From: Chloroflexota bacterium
Lineage (GTDB): Bacteria > Chloroflexota > Anaerolineae > Anaerolineales > Villigracilaceae
NCBI GenBank assembly: GCA_024224815.1
Contig: JAAENC010000191.1
Span: 1-64,000, forward strand
Reading direction: 5' to 3'
DNA length: 64,000 bases
Below the pieces are notes generated by a model. The model saw only the letters and a program-made list of their open reading frames with translations, was not told where the DNA came from and did not search any database. Of this stretch, positions 7,555 to 15,213 are shown piece after piece; position 1 is the stretch's first letter; the number at the start of each line of letters is the position of its first letter. The translations under genes and the position numbers were made by a program.

Positions 7555-8091
7555 TCATTCCATCTTGAGTTTTATATCAATATCGACGCCCAATCGATCG
7601 CCCAAATCTTCTAGTTCTTCCCGCAATTCAGGCAGAGATAGCTCTGGGGGAGCTTGTACAACAGCATTCATCGAGAAAAGTGGTGCGCCAGAAAGGGGAG
7701 CTTTGCTAACGCGCGTTTCTACATCTTCTACTTGAATTTCTTCATCAGCGAGATATTCTGCCACTGTGTGGACGATCCCTGCATGGTCGGCACCCCAAAC
7801 TGAGATCTCGTAGGGAACAAACCCTTGAAATTTATTCAAACGAGAGAGACTGGTCTCGCTCTTGAAAATAGTAAGTCCTTCTTTTTCAAATTTCTCGAGA
7901 CTTTTGTTGAAAGGTTCTTTTTCTGCTTCAGAGAGAGAGACAAGCATAATGATGGCAAACTCTCCGCCTAATCGTGTCATGTGGCTTTCTTCTATGCTGG
8001 CGTTATTTTCCAGCACGCTTTCTGTTACTTCGGCAACAAGTCCGCGTTTATCGGAGCCGACGATGGTGACAACAAGATGGGTTTTTGACAT
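7555..8091 (-). CDS. ACT-domain regulatory protein (GcvR-like)
   Basis: A 178-residue protein with two ACT domains, about residues 1-80 (LVVTIVGSDKRGLVAEVTESVLENNASIEESH) and 93-170 (YEISVWGADHAGIVHTVAEYLADEEIQVEDV). It resembles GcvR, which controls the glycine cleavage operon by binding an amino acid and an activator protein. The start is placed at the ATG with AGGAG seven bases upstream rather than the upstream in-frame start at 8106. GcvR-like proteins in distant phyla are not proven to have the same target, although the neighbouring folD also belongs to one-carbon metabolism. Confidence 0.82.
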   Translation of the reverse strand: MSKTHLVVTIVGSDKRGLVAEVTESVLENNASIEESHMTRLGGEFAIIMLVSLSEAEKEPFNKSLEKFEKEGLTIFKSETSLSRLNKFQGFVPYEISVWGADHAGIVHTVAEYLADEEIQVEDVETRVSKAPLSGAPLFSMNAVVQAPPELSLPELREELEDLGDRLGVDIDIKLKME

Positions 8092-8218
8092 GGTTTTCTC
8101 CTGCATAAAAATAGGCCAATAAAATCAGGTTCATATTGTAGCATGTCAACCCAAAAATGAGCGAAGAGAATTGACATTCAGGTGTATACTTCCCCATCAC
8201 CAAAGGAGATTTCTACTC

Positions 8219-9106
8219 ATGAATTCTGGCATTCTTTACGCCCTTGCAACTTATTTGCTTTGGGCCGTTTTTCCCATTTATTGGAAACAATTACATCATA
8301 TTTCTGCGGCGCAACTGATCGGGCATCGCATTATTTGGGCCTTTTTGATGCTCTTGCTGATTATTTTGGTCAGCGGCCAATGGAAAAAGTTCCGCGAAAA
8401 GCTAAATGCCAAAACCCTAAAAGCACACGGGGTAGCTTCTCTGCTACTCGGCGCAAATTGGCTGATCTATGTTTGGGCCGTGAATAATGGATTTATCGTT
8501 GAAAGCAGTTTGGGCTATTTCATCAATCCGCTTTTTAGCGTTTTAATGGGCATGGTTTTTCTCAAAGAAAAACTTCGCGCCATACAATGGATTCCGCTCT
8601 CGCTCGCGACCCTTGGCGTGCTATACCTGACCTTTGCTTACGGTCGCATCCCGTGGATAGCATTGGGGCTTGCGCTCAGTTTTGGTTTTTATGGCTTAAT
8701 GAAAAAGCAATCTTCGCTCGGCTCCCTTCACGGTCTCACACTTGAAACAGGAATTATCTTCATCCCGGCCTTGGCTTACCTCCTTTACACAACATCTGCG
8801 GGGGAAGGCGTATTTCTGGTAGAAAGCCCCAAAACAGATTTCTTGTTGATTGGTGCAGGTTTGGTGACCGCAGTTCCCTTAATTTTATTTGCTCAAGCTA
8901 TCCAACGCATTCCGCTCACCCTGATCGGGCTGATGCAATATATCGCCCCGACAGGGCAATTTTTGATTGGTGTTTTGGTCTATAAAGAAGCTTTCTCATC
9001 ATCGCAGGCGATCGGCTTTAGCATGATCTGGGTTGCGCTGATCTTCTTTTGGGTAGAGGGATGGCTAGAGAGTCGCGCGCATTCTCATGTTGAGATTATG
9101 AGTTGA
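8219..9106 (+). CDS. rarD: EamA-family transporter, RarD type
   Basis: A 295-residue protein with ten hydrophobic helices, a member of the drug/metabolite transporter superfamily closest to RarD. Typical RarD features are the beginning SGILYALATYLLWAVFPIYWK and the motifs HRIIWAF, LGANWLIYVWAVNNG and SLGYFINPLFSVLMG. The substrate of RarD proteins is not established. The ATG has AAAGGAG nine bases before it. The neighbouring genes give no hint to the cargo. Confidence 0.87.
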   Translation: MNSGILYALATYLLWAVFPIYWKQLHHISAAQLIGHRIIWAFLMLLLIILVSGQWKKFREKLNAKTLKAHGVASLLLGANWLIYVWAVNNGFIVESSLGYFINPLFSVLMGMVFLKEKLRAIQWIPLSLATLGVLYLTFAYGRIPWIALGLALSFGFYGLMKKQSSLGSLHGLTLETGIIFIPALAYLLYTTSAGEGVFLVESPKTDFLLIGAGLVTAVPLILFAQAIQRIPLTLIGLMQYIAPTGQFLIGVLVYKEAFSSSQAIGFSMIWVALIFFWVEGWLESRAHSHVEIMS

Positions 9107-9198
9107 GATACTAAGAGCTTGTCCTAATCTCAAGTATAATTTCTGGAGCGATTATTAATAATTGATATTACGCAACATAGTGTTTTGACAAAGTTTCT

Positions 9199-9329
9199 GC
9201 CCCCTCTGCCCTATCGGGCATCTCCCCCAAATTCCAAAAGCATGGAATTTAGGGGAGAAAAGCGAATTCGTCCCCCTATTTTGCTTGCAAAATGGGGGGA
9301 CGCCCCAGCGAAGCGAAGGGCAGGGGGGC
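9199..9329. repeat. MITE-like element with nested hairpins
   Basis: Terminal inverted repeats GCCCCCTCTGCCCT (9199-9212) and AGGGCAGGGGGGC (9317-9329) enclose three smaller hairpins: TGCCC/GGGCA near 9208-9220, CTCCCCCAAATTCC with GGAATTTAGGGGAG (about 9222-9257), and GTCCCCCTATTTTGC with GCAAAATGGGGGGAC (about 9270-9301). No coding capacity. It fills most of the gap between the rarD-like gene and the phosphofructokinase gene; the rest of that gap shows nothing. Confidence 0.7.
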
Positions 9330-9395
9330 TGAACGTCTGAGTTGAAAGAAAAACTGCGTAACATCAGCAAGTAAATACAGAATAGAGAGGTGAAC

Positions 9396-10592
9396 ATGGC
9401 TGCTAAAAAAGGTGTTATAGCAATCTTAACAGGTGGGGGAGATGTTCCTGGGCTTAATCCGGCTATTCGAGCTGTAACGATCCGCGCATTGCGCGAGGGA
9501 TATAAAGTGATCGGGCTTCGTCGCGGGTGGGCTGGAATCATGGAGCTCACCCGTGATAAAAAAGCTGATAATAGCCGCCATTTTAGTTACCTGACTCGCG
9601 AGATTGTCGATCGTGCCGGGCGCACAGGCGGGACATTCCTGCATTCATCACGCACAAAACCCAGCAAAGTATCTAAAGCCCATGTGCCGGAACATTTGAA
9701 AGAAAAATACACCGATGATATCAATGACCTAACCGAGGAAGTTCTCAAAAATCTTGAGTTTCTTGGTGTCGATTATCTGATCCCTATAGGCGGTGATGAT
9801 ACGCTTAGTTACGGTGTCCGTCTGTATACAGAAGGGGTCAAAGTTGTCGCTATCCCCAAAACAATGGATAACGATGTCCCCGGCACAGATTATTGTATTG
9901 GTTTTAGCACCTGCGTTACGCGCACGATCGCGCTCACAAATAATTTGCGCACGGTGGCTGGTTCTCATGAGCGATTTCTTGTTCTCGAAGTTTTCGGTCG
10001 CTATGCCGGGTTTACGGCTCTGCTCCCTGCAATGGCGGGCGCTGCCAATCGTTGTGTAATTCCTGAAAGCGAATTCGATATTGAGAGATTGACCGAATTG
10101 CTTTCCAAAGATCGGCTAAAAAACCCCAGCCGTTATTCGATTTTGCTTGTTTCTGAAGGTGCCATGTTTAAAGGTGGCGAGATGGTCTTTAAAGACCGCA
10201 CAACAGATGCTTACGGGCATGCAAAACTTGGCGGCATTGGCGATCTCGTTTCTGATGAAATCAAAAATCTTTCGCCAAAATTCAACAAAGGCAAAACCAT
10301 TAGCACTGTTACTCAGAAACTGGGATATATGGTGCGCGGCGGTGACCCGGATTCCATTGATTCAATTGTCCCCATGGCATTCGGAAACCTCGCCCTCGAC
10401 CTGATTTTGCGAGGTATTTATGGGCGTTTGGTTGTGCTCAAAAATGGTCGCTACGATAATGTCCCGATCGAGATCATTACCAGCACAAAGAAACTTGTCA
10501 ATGTGAAGCAGTTCTACAACACCCAGCGTTATCGCCCCAATTATGAAAGTTTCGAGATGAAACCCCTCTTCATTATGACCAGTGAGTTATAA
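9396..10592 (+). CDS. pfp: 6-phosphofructokinase, pyrophosphate-dependent type
   Basis: A 398-residue phosphofructokinase that phosphorylates fructose 6-phosphate to the 1,6-bisphosphate in glycolysis. The phosphoryl-donor site reads GGDDT (about residues 132-136) and PKTMDND (154-160). In the family, aspartate in place of glycine in GGDG and lysine in place of glycine in PGTIDND mark pyrophosphate-using, reversible enzymes, so PPi rather than ATP is the likely donor. Substrate residues follow (GRYAGF near 203-208). The ATG at 9396 is preceded by GAGAGGTG; a GTG at 9390 is an alternative. Donor specificity is inferred from these residues. Confidence 0.9.
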   Translation: MAAKKGVIAILTGGGDVPGLNPAIRAVTIRALREGYKVIGLRRGWAGIMELTRDKKADNSRHFSYLTREIVDRAGRTGGTFLHSSRTKPSKVSKAHVPEHLKEKYTDDINDLTEEVLKNLEFLGVDYLIPIGGDDTLSYGVRLYTEGVKVVAIPKTMDNDVPGTDYCIGFSTCVTRTIALTNNLRTVAGSHERFLVLEVFGRYAGFTALLPAMAGAANRCVIPESEFDIERLTELLSKDRLKNPSRYSILLVSEGAMFKGGEMVFKDRTTDAYGHAKLGGIGDLVSDEIKNLSPKFNKGKTISTVTQKLGYMVRGGDPDSIDSIVPMAFGNLALDLILRGIYGRLVVLKNGRYDNVPIEIITSTKKLVNVKQFYNTQRYRPNYESFEMKPLFIMTSEL

Positions 10593-10603
10593 AGAGAAAA
10601 AAT

Positions 10604-11212
10604 ATGACAACGGAAATCTTCGACAAAAAAACGGCTTCGGTTTGGCAAAAGAAATATGATAAGAATGCCCCACGCGTGGGCGATATCGCCCCTGATTTTA
10701 GCTTGCGAGATGTCAATGGACAGAATCCTGTAAAATTATCAGATTTCCGTCAAAAAAAGCCCGTGGCCCTGGTCTTTGGGAGTTTCACCTGACCGCCTTA
10801 CGTTAAAGGGACCGTTGGTCTCTCTGATATTTACGCCAAATACCACGAGCAGGTGCAATTTTTACCGATATATATCCGAGAAGCACACCCTATAGATGGC
10901 TGGTGGTTTGGCGGCAATTTCTTCACCAAAAACATCATGAAGAGATTCTCGCCAAAAGTAGCAATGGATGTTTATGACCCACAAACGCTCGAGCAACGGA
11001 GGCAAGTTGCGGGCACGTGCGAGGCATCCTTATCCTATGATGTGAGAACTTATGTTGATGAGATGGATGATGCTGTTAACAAAGCCTATGCCGCTTGGCC
11101 TACTCGTCTGTATTTGAACGACACAGAGGGCGTGGTCGTCTACGCAGGAGGCTTAGGACCTTATGATTTCCATCCATCGAAACTGAAAAAAGCAATTGAG
11201 AGCTATCTTTGA
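10604..11212 (+). CDS. Deiodinase-like selenoprotein (thioredoxin fold), Sec at codon 63
   Basis: A 202-residue protein if the in-frame TGA at 10790-10792 is read as selenocysteine. The frame continues without change: FGSFT-U-PPYVKG, then IYIREAHPIDGWWF and the C-terminal GVVVYAGGLGPYDFHPSKL. These match the vertebrate iodothyronine deiodinase pattern (FGSCTU, IYI-EAH--DGW). A SECIS-like hairpin begins 14 bases after the TGA. The N-terminal part (APDFSLRDVNGQNPVKLSDF) is redoxin-like. Bacterial deiodinase-like proteins have no known iodothyronine substrate and may be peroxidases or reductases. The stop codon overlaps the hypA start by one base, so it is coupled to hydrogenase maturation genes. 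Automatic callers would split it at the TGA. Confidence 0.88.
10807..10823 (+). promoter_or_regulatory. Predicted bacterial SECIS hairpin
   Basis: AGGGACC (10807-10813) pairs with GGTCTCT (10817-10823), including one G-U pair, around the loop GTT. The stem begins 14 bases after the TGA and the loop starts with G 21 bases after it. This fits the bacterial SECIS model: a small hairpin 16-37 bases from UGA to loop with G among the first two loop bases. Confidence 0.75.
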
Positions 11213-11556
11213 TGCACGAATTACCCGTAACCGAAAGTATCCTGAGTATCACATTGCGTCATGCGACAACGCATAACGCGACCAAAGTGACCGATATTTA
11301 TCTGGTCATTGGGGAGTGGTCTTCAATTATTGACGATTCGATCCAATTTCATTGGGATATTTTGAGTGATGGCACCATTGCAAAAGGCGCAAATTTGCAT
11401 TTTGAGCGTATTGCCGTAGAATTACATTGCCGTAGTTGCGCACACACTTATGCGCCTACAGACAGAAATCTGATTTGCCCCAAATGTGAAAGCGCTCGCG
11501 TCAAGGTGATGAAAGGGGATGAGTTTAATATCGATTCGATTGAGATAGAAACGTGA
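11212..11556 (+). CDS. hypA: Hydrogenase nickel incorporation protein HypA
   Basis: A 114-residue nickel chaperone that delivers Ni to the [NiFe]-hydrogenase large subunit together with HypB. It begins MHEL, whose His2 is the nickel ligand; this fixes the start at the ATG that overlaps the previous stop codon by one base. The zinc site consists of CRSC (about 73-76) and CPKC (about 89-92). It is the first of the hyp genes, followed by hypB after a repeat-filled gap. Confidence 0.95.
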   Translation: MHELPVTESILSITLRHATTHNATKVTDIYLVIGEWSSIIDDSIQFHWDILSDGTIAKGANLHFERIAVELHCRSCAHTYAPTDRNLICPKCESARVKVMKGDEFNIDSIEIET

Positions 11557-11597
11557 CGCGTGACGAGTGATGCGTGATTTATTCAAAGAAAATGAGA

Positions 11598-11691
11598 GAG
11601 TGCGTCGCACCTATTTCGACAAAGTAATGCTTATCGATAAGCATTTTGCTGATTTATCGGCAAAATCTTAGCATTTAGGTGCGACGCACTC
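11598..11691. repeat. Palindromic element (GTGCGTCGCAC family), copy 2
   Basis: GAGTGCGTCGCACCTA opens and TAGGTGCGACGCACTC closes a 94-base element, giving 16-bp perfect arms. The interior holds a smaller hairpin (TTATCGATAA). It is the same family as the element near 4.5 kb. Repeat text GTGACGCGTGACGAGTGA precedes it (about 11554-11575) and further repeat text (CTTGGCGCTCTTTGCGCC) follows, so the whole hypA-hypB gap is repeat-derived. Confidence 0.8.
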
Positions 11692-11769
11692 CTGCACGAG
11701 CGAAAGCCCTAACCTACATTAAAACCTTGGCGCTCTTTGCGCCTTGGCGGTTCAAAAACGGAGTAATGA

Positions 11770-12435
11770 ATGACAAAAAAAGTTCCTGTAGTAGAAAAAA
11801 TACTCGGTGCAAACGAAAGTCTCGCCGAAGAAAATCGCGCCACGCTCGATGAACATAAGGTTTTCGGTATCAATTTAATGGCCTCCCCCGGCGCGGGGAA
11901 AACCTCGCTGATTGAGCAAACTTTGCCCAAACTCGCTGAGCGTTATCGCGTCGCCGTCATTGATGGCGATATTGCCACGAGCATCGACGCAGATCGCGCC
12001 GCCGAAGCCGGTGCAGATATTGCCGTGCAAGTCAACACCGGCGGAAATTGCCATCTTGACGCGATCATGCTCAAAAAAGGGATGGAAGAAATTGACTTCT
12101 CCGAAATAGATCTGCTTCTCGTCGAAAATGTCGGCAATCTCGTTTGCCCATCCAATTTTTTGCTCGGCACGCACAAAAGCGTTCTTGTTGCCTCCATCCC
12201 CGAAGGCGATGACAAACCCTATAAATATCCCGGCATGTATCGCGGCGTAGATGCCCTCATCATCAACAAAATCGACCTGATGCCCTATATCCCCTTCAAA
12301 ATGGATTATTTCCGCAAAGGCGTCGAAGTGCTCAATCCCGATCTCATTACTTTCCCGCTCTCCTGCATCACCCAAGAAGGCGTAGATGAGTGGATTGATT
12401 GGATTGTTGAAGAAGTAGAGAAGAACAAGAAGTGA
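11770..12435 (+). CDS. hypB: Hydrogenase nickel incorporation GTPase HypB
   Basis: A 221-residue SIMIBI-class GTPase that drives nickel insertion into hydrogenase. Walker A is NLMASPGAGKTSL (about residues 35-47); DGD, the metal-site motif GGNCHLDA (about 96-103) and VENVGNLVCP (about 120-129) follow; NKID gives guanine specificity. It lacks the N-terminal histidine-rich or CxxCGC extension of some HypB proteins. It lies between repeat-filled gaps, downstream of hypA and upstream of hypF. Confidence 0.95.
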   Translation: MTKKVPVVEKILGANESLAEENRATLDEHKVFGINLMASPGAGKTSLIEQTLPKLAERYRVAVIDGDIATSIDADRAAEAGADIAVQVNTGGNCHLDAIMLKKGMEEIDFSEIDLLLVENVGNLVCPSNFLLGTHKSVLVASIPEGDDKPYKYPGMYRGVDALIINKIDLMPYIPFKMDYFRKGVEVLNPDLITFPLSCITQEGVDEWIDWIVEEVEKNKK

Positions 12436-12494
12436 CAAGTGACAAGTGACGAGTGAAATGCTCTTCACGCATCACTCATCACTCGTCAGAATAG
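12436..12494. repeat. GTGACGAGTGA / TCACTCATCACTCGTCA inverted repeat
   Basis: Direct copies of AAGTGAC and GACGAGTGA are followed by the reverse words TCACTCATCACTCGTCA, giving an imperfect hairpin. The same vocabulary is seen upstream of the sigma factor, after hypA and, in frame, inside hypF. Probably a dispersed low-complexity repeat. Confidence 0.6.
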
Positions 12495-12511
12495 CAAAAA
12501 CAAACTAATCT

Positions 12512-14953
12512 ATGAAAGAACCATCGGGTCTAAAAATCCACATCAACGGCGTTGTGCAGGGCGTAGGTTTTCGCCCCTTCGTCTATGGATTAGCGACCCG
12601 TTTTGCGTTAAATGGCTGGGTAAAAAACACCTCCGCCGGGGTCGATATCGAAGTGGATGGAGAGAAAGATGTGCTGGATGCCTTCGCCAAAGCACTGCGG
12701 GATGAAGCCCCGCCACTTTCCCGTATAGATGATTTCACCGTAACGCCCGTGATTTGGGCTGGATTCCGCTCATTCGACATCCTCCACTCCCAAGCAGTGG
12801 AGGGCGCCTTTCAGCCCATCTCCCCTGATTTCACCATCTGCAAAGATTGCCTGCGCGAAGTTTTTGACCCCGCCGATCATCGTTATCGTTATCCCTTCAT
12901 TAATTGCACCAATTGTGGGCCTCGTTTTACCATCATCAAAGATATTCCCTACGATCGCCCAAAAACCACAATGGCGACTTTTCCCCTTTGCGAAATCTGT
13001 GCCAAAGAATACGAAGATCCGCTCGACAGACGTTTTCACGCTCAACCCGTTGCTTGCCCCGATTGCGGGCCCCATATTTGGTTAGAAAGTTTGAATGTTG
13101 AAAAGTTAGAAAGTTCTCAAGACTCACTCATCACTCATCACTCATCAGACGAAGCTATTCTCGAAGCTCAAAACCTTCTCTTAAGCGGAAAAATCCTCGC
13201 CATAAAAGGCCTCGGCGGATTCCATCTCGCCTGCGATGCGACCAACGCCAAAGCGGTGAGCGAACTCCGCGAGAGAAAACTCCGCGTCGATAAACCCTTC
13301 GCGCTGATGATGCCAGATATTGAGATGGTAGAGCAACACTGTTTTCTAAATGATGCAGAACGAGAATTACTGGAATCCATTGCTCGACCTATAGTATTGC
13401 TGCGACGCAGACCTGAATCTTCTATCGCGAAAGAAGTTGCCCCCGAACAAGATATGCTCGGCGTGATGTTGCCTTATACACCCTTACATTATTTGCTCTT
13501 TGACGAAAATGCAGAATTTGACGCGCTAGTGATGACCAGCGCAAATCTCTCCGAAGAACCGATTGCCTACACCAACGAAGATGCGCGCGAAAGGCTTTCT
13601 TCTCTGGCAGATGCTTTCCTGATGCACAATCGTGACATTCACATCCGCTGCGATGATTCGGTAGTCAGGGTTTTTGAGAAAGAAATTTACCCACTGCGTA
13701 GAAGCCGTGGCTATGCCCCTTTCCCTGTCAAATTGCCCTGGGATGTACCTCCACTTCTCGCCGCTGGAGCAGAGTTGAAAAACACTTTTTGCATCACTAA
13801 TCAGAATTATGCTTTTATGAGTCATCATATTGGCAATCTTGAAAACTACGAAACCTTGCAATCTTTCGAGCAAGGTGTGACACATTTTGAAAAGCTTTTT
13901 CGCGTAAAGCCGGAAGCGATTGCCTACGATCTGCACCCCAATTATTTAGCCACACGTTATGCCATTGAGCGCGCCGAAAGCGAGAATTTGCCAACATTTG
14001 GCATTCAACATCATCACGCCCATATTGCGGCTGTGATGGCTGAAAACGGATTGTCGGGCGAAGAAAAAGTGCTCGGCGTGGCATTTGATGGCACAGGCTA
14101 CGGCGAAGATGGTCATATCTGGGGTGGGGAGTTTTTGGTCGCAGATTATGCAGGCTATGAGCGTGCGGCACATTTGCCTTATTTCCCCTTAGCAGGTGGT
14201 GATGCGGCAACAAAACGCCCATCCCGCACGGCGTTGGGATTACTTTATGAACTCGGCATTGATTGGGATGAATATATATCTCCCATGCAAAATCTCTGCT
14301 CCGAAGAACGGATGGCGTTGCGGGTACAGCTAGAGAAGAAAATTAACACGCCGATGACATCCAGTATGGGGCGGCTTTTTGATGCAGCCGCGGCTTTAGC
14401 TGGAGGACGGCAGAGTGTTAATTATGAGGCGCAGGGGGCGATCGAGTTTGAGGCTTTAGCGGATGATTTTATAAAACCTGAATTTGCGAGGCAGTTTTAC
14501 AGCCGAAGCAATCTCGCAGCCAAGGAGACTGCTTACCCTATAGGGCACACGTCGGCGCGAAAAGATGCTTCTCGCAGAGTCATTAATCGGGATAATGTTG
14601 AATTCGGCAGTTATTCGTTTTGCAATGAGCAAGCTCAAATTGAGTTGCGAAGCGGTATTTTATCCCTCCTGAAAGATGTGCATGATAATATCCCTATCTC
14701 GACAATTTCAGCAAAATTCCATAATGGAATTGCGGAGATGGTCATAAAAACTTGTGTCTCTTTGCGTGAGAAAAGCGGAATAAATACAGTCGCTTTAAGT
14801 GGCGGTGTGTGGCAAAATATGTTTTTACTAGAGCGTACATTAGCCGCATTGCGTGCCGATAACTTTGAAGTGTTGATACATCGCCGAGTGCCTGCGAACG
14901 ATGGTGGGCTGGCTTTGGGGCAGGCGGCGATAGCGGCTTGGCAGTTGAAATAA
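12512..14953 (+). CDS. hypF: Carbamoyltransferase HypF
   Basis: An 813-residue enzyme that makes the CN ligand precursor of the hydrogenase iron site from carbamoyl phosphate and passes it to HypE. Domains: acylphosphatase (about 5-92, GVVQGVGFRPFVYGL), paired C4 zinc fingers (about 108-190, CKDCLREVFDP, CTNCGP, CEIC, CPDCGP), YrdC-like (about 215-385, KGLGGFHLACDAT), and Kae1-like carbamoyl transfer domain (about 395-800, HHHAHIAAVMAE, FDGTGYGEDG, LSGGVWQN). Residues about 192-213 are encoded by repeat text like that found between genes. Its partner hypE is not in the window. Confidence 0.95.
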   Translation: MKEPSGLKIHINGVVQGVGFRPFVYGLATRFALNGWVKNTSAGVDIEVDGEKDVLDAFAKALRDEAPPLSRIDDFTVTPVIWAGFRSFDILHSQAVEGAFQPISPDFTICKDCLREVFDPADHRYRYPFINCTNCGPRFTIIKDIPYDRPKTTMATFPLCEICAKEYEDPLDRRFHAQPVACPDCGPHIWLESLNVEKLESSQDSLITHHSSDEAILEAQNLLLSGKILAIKGLGGFHLACDATNAKAVSELRERKLRVDKPFALMMPDIEMVEQHCFLNDAERELLESIARPIVLLRRRPESSIAKEVAPEQDMLGVMLPYTPLHYLLFDENAEFDALVMTSANLSEEPIAYTNEDARERLSSLADAFLMHNRDIHIRCDDSVVRVFEKEIYPLRRSRGYAPFPVKLPWDVPPLLAAGAELKNTFCITNQNYAFMSHHIGNLENYETLQSFEQGVTHFEKLFRVKPEAIAYDLHPNYLATRYAIERAESENLPTFGIQHHHAHIAAVMAENGLSGEEKVLGVAFDGTGYGEDGHIWGGEFLVADYAGYERAAHLPYFPLAGGDAATKRPSRTALGLLYELGIDWDEYISPMQNLCSEERMALRVQLEKKINTPMTSSMGRLFDAAAALAGGRQSVNYEAQGAIEFEALADDFIKPEFARQFYSRSNLAAKETAYPIGHTSARKDASRRVINRDNVEFGSYSFCNEQAQIELRSGILSLLKDVHDNIPISTISAKFHNGIAEMVIKTCVSLREKSGINTVALSGGVWQNMFLLERTLAALRADNFEVLIHRRVPANDGGLALGQAAIAAWQLK
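13084..13150 (+). repeat. Intergenic-type repeat text inside hypF
   Basis: The coding sequence between the second zinc finger and the YrdC domain contains TTGAATGTTGAAAAGTTAG and three copies of TCACTCATCA or near variants, the same words found in the gaps around hypB and upstream of the sigma gene. It is translated in frame as a serine-rich linker (KLESSQDSLITHHSSD). Confidence 0.6.
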
Positions 14954-14964
14954 AGGAGACGATT

Positions 14965-15213
14965 ATGTGCTTGGGTGTTCCTGGAAAAATTATAGAAATA
15001 GACGATAGTAAAGAATTACGAATGGCAAAAATTGACTTTGGCGGCATCGTGCGCGAGGCCTGCCTTGAGTATCTGCCCGAAGCAAAAGTGGGTGATTACA
15101 CCATTATCCATGTCGGTTTTGCGCTCTCTTTGCTCAGCGAAGAAGAAGCAATGGAATCTTTGGCCATGATCAGAGAGATCATTAACCTTGAAGAAGAATT
15201 GGGCGAAGAATGA
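14965..15213 (+). CDS. hypC: Hydrogenase assembly chaperone HypC
   Basis: An 82-residue HypC/HybG chaperone that binds the Fe(CN)2CO unit with HypD and delivers it to the hydrogenase large subunit. The defining N-terminus MCLGVPGKI, with the essential Cys2, fixes the start; AAGGAG lies eight bases before it. It overlaps hypD by four bases (ATGA), showing translational coupling. Confidence 0.96.
   Translation: MCLGVPGKIIEIDDSKELRMAKIDFGGIVREACLEYLPEAKVGDYTIIHVGFALSLLSEEEAMESLAMIREIINLEEELGEE

Noticed and set aside
8171..8190. Promoter TTGACA...TATACT before the rarD-like gene
   Set aside because: The hexamers are only eight bases apart, too close for a sigma-70 promoter.
10604..11212. Pseudogene by premature stop in the deiodinase-like gene
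   Set aside because: The stop is TGA exactly at the active-site position, the frame continues with family motifs, and a SECIS-like hairpin follows; selenocysteine explains it better.
11875..12468. Long minus-strand open frame opposite hypB
   Set aside because: Shadow of hypB; the hypB frame has all GTPase motifs.
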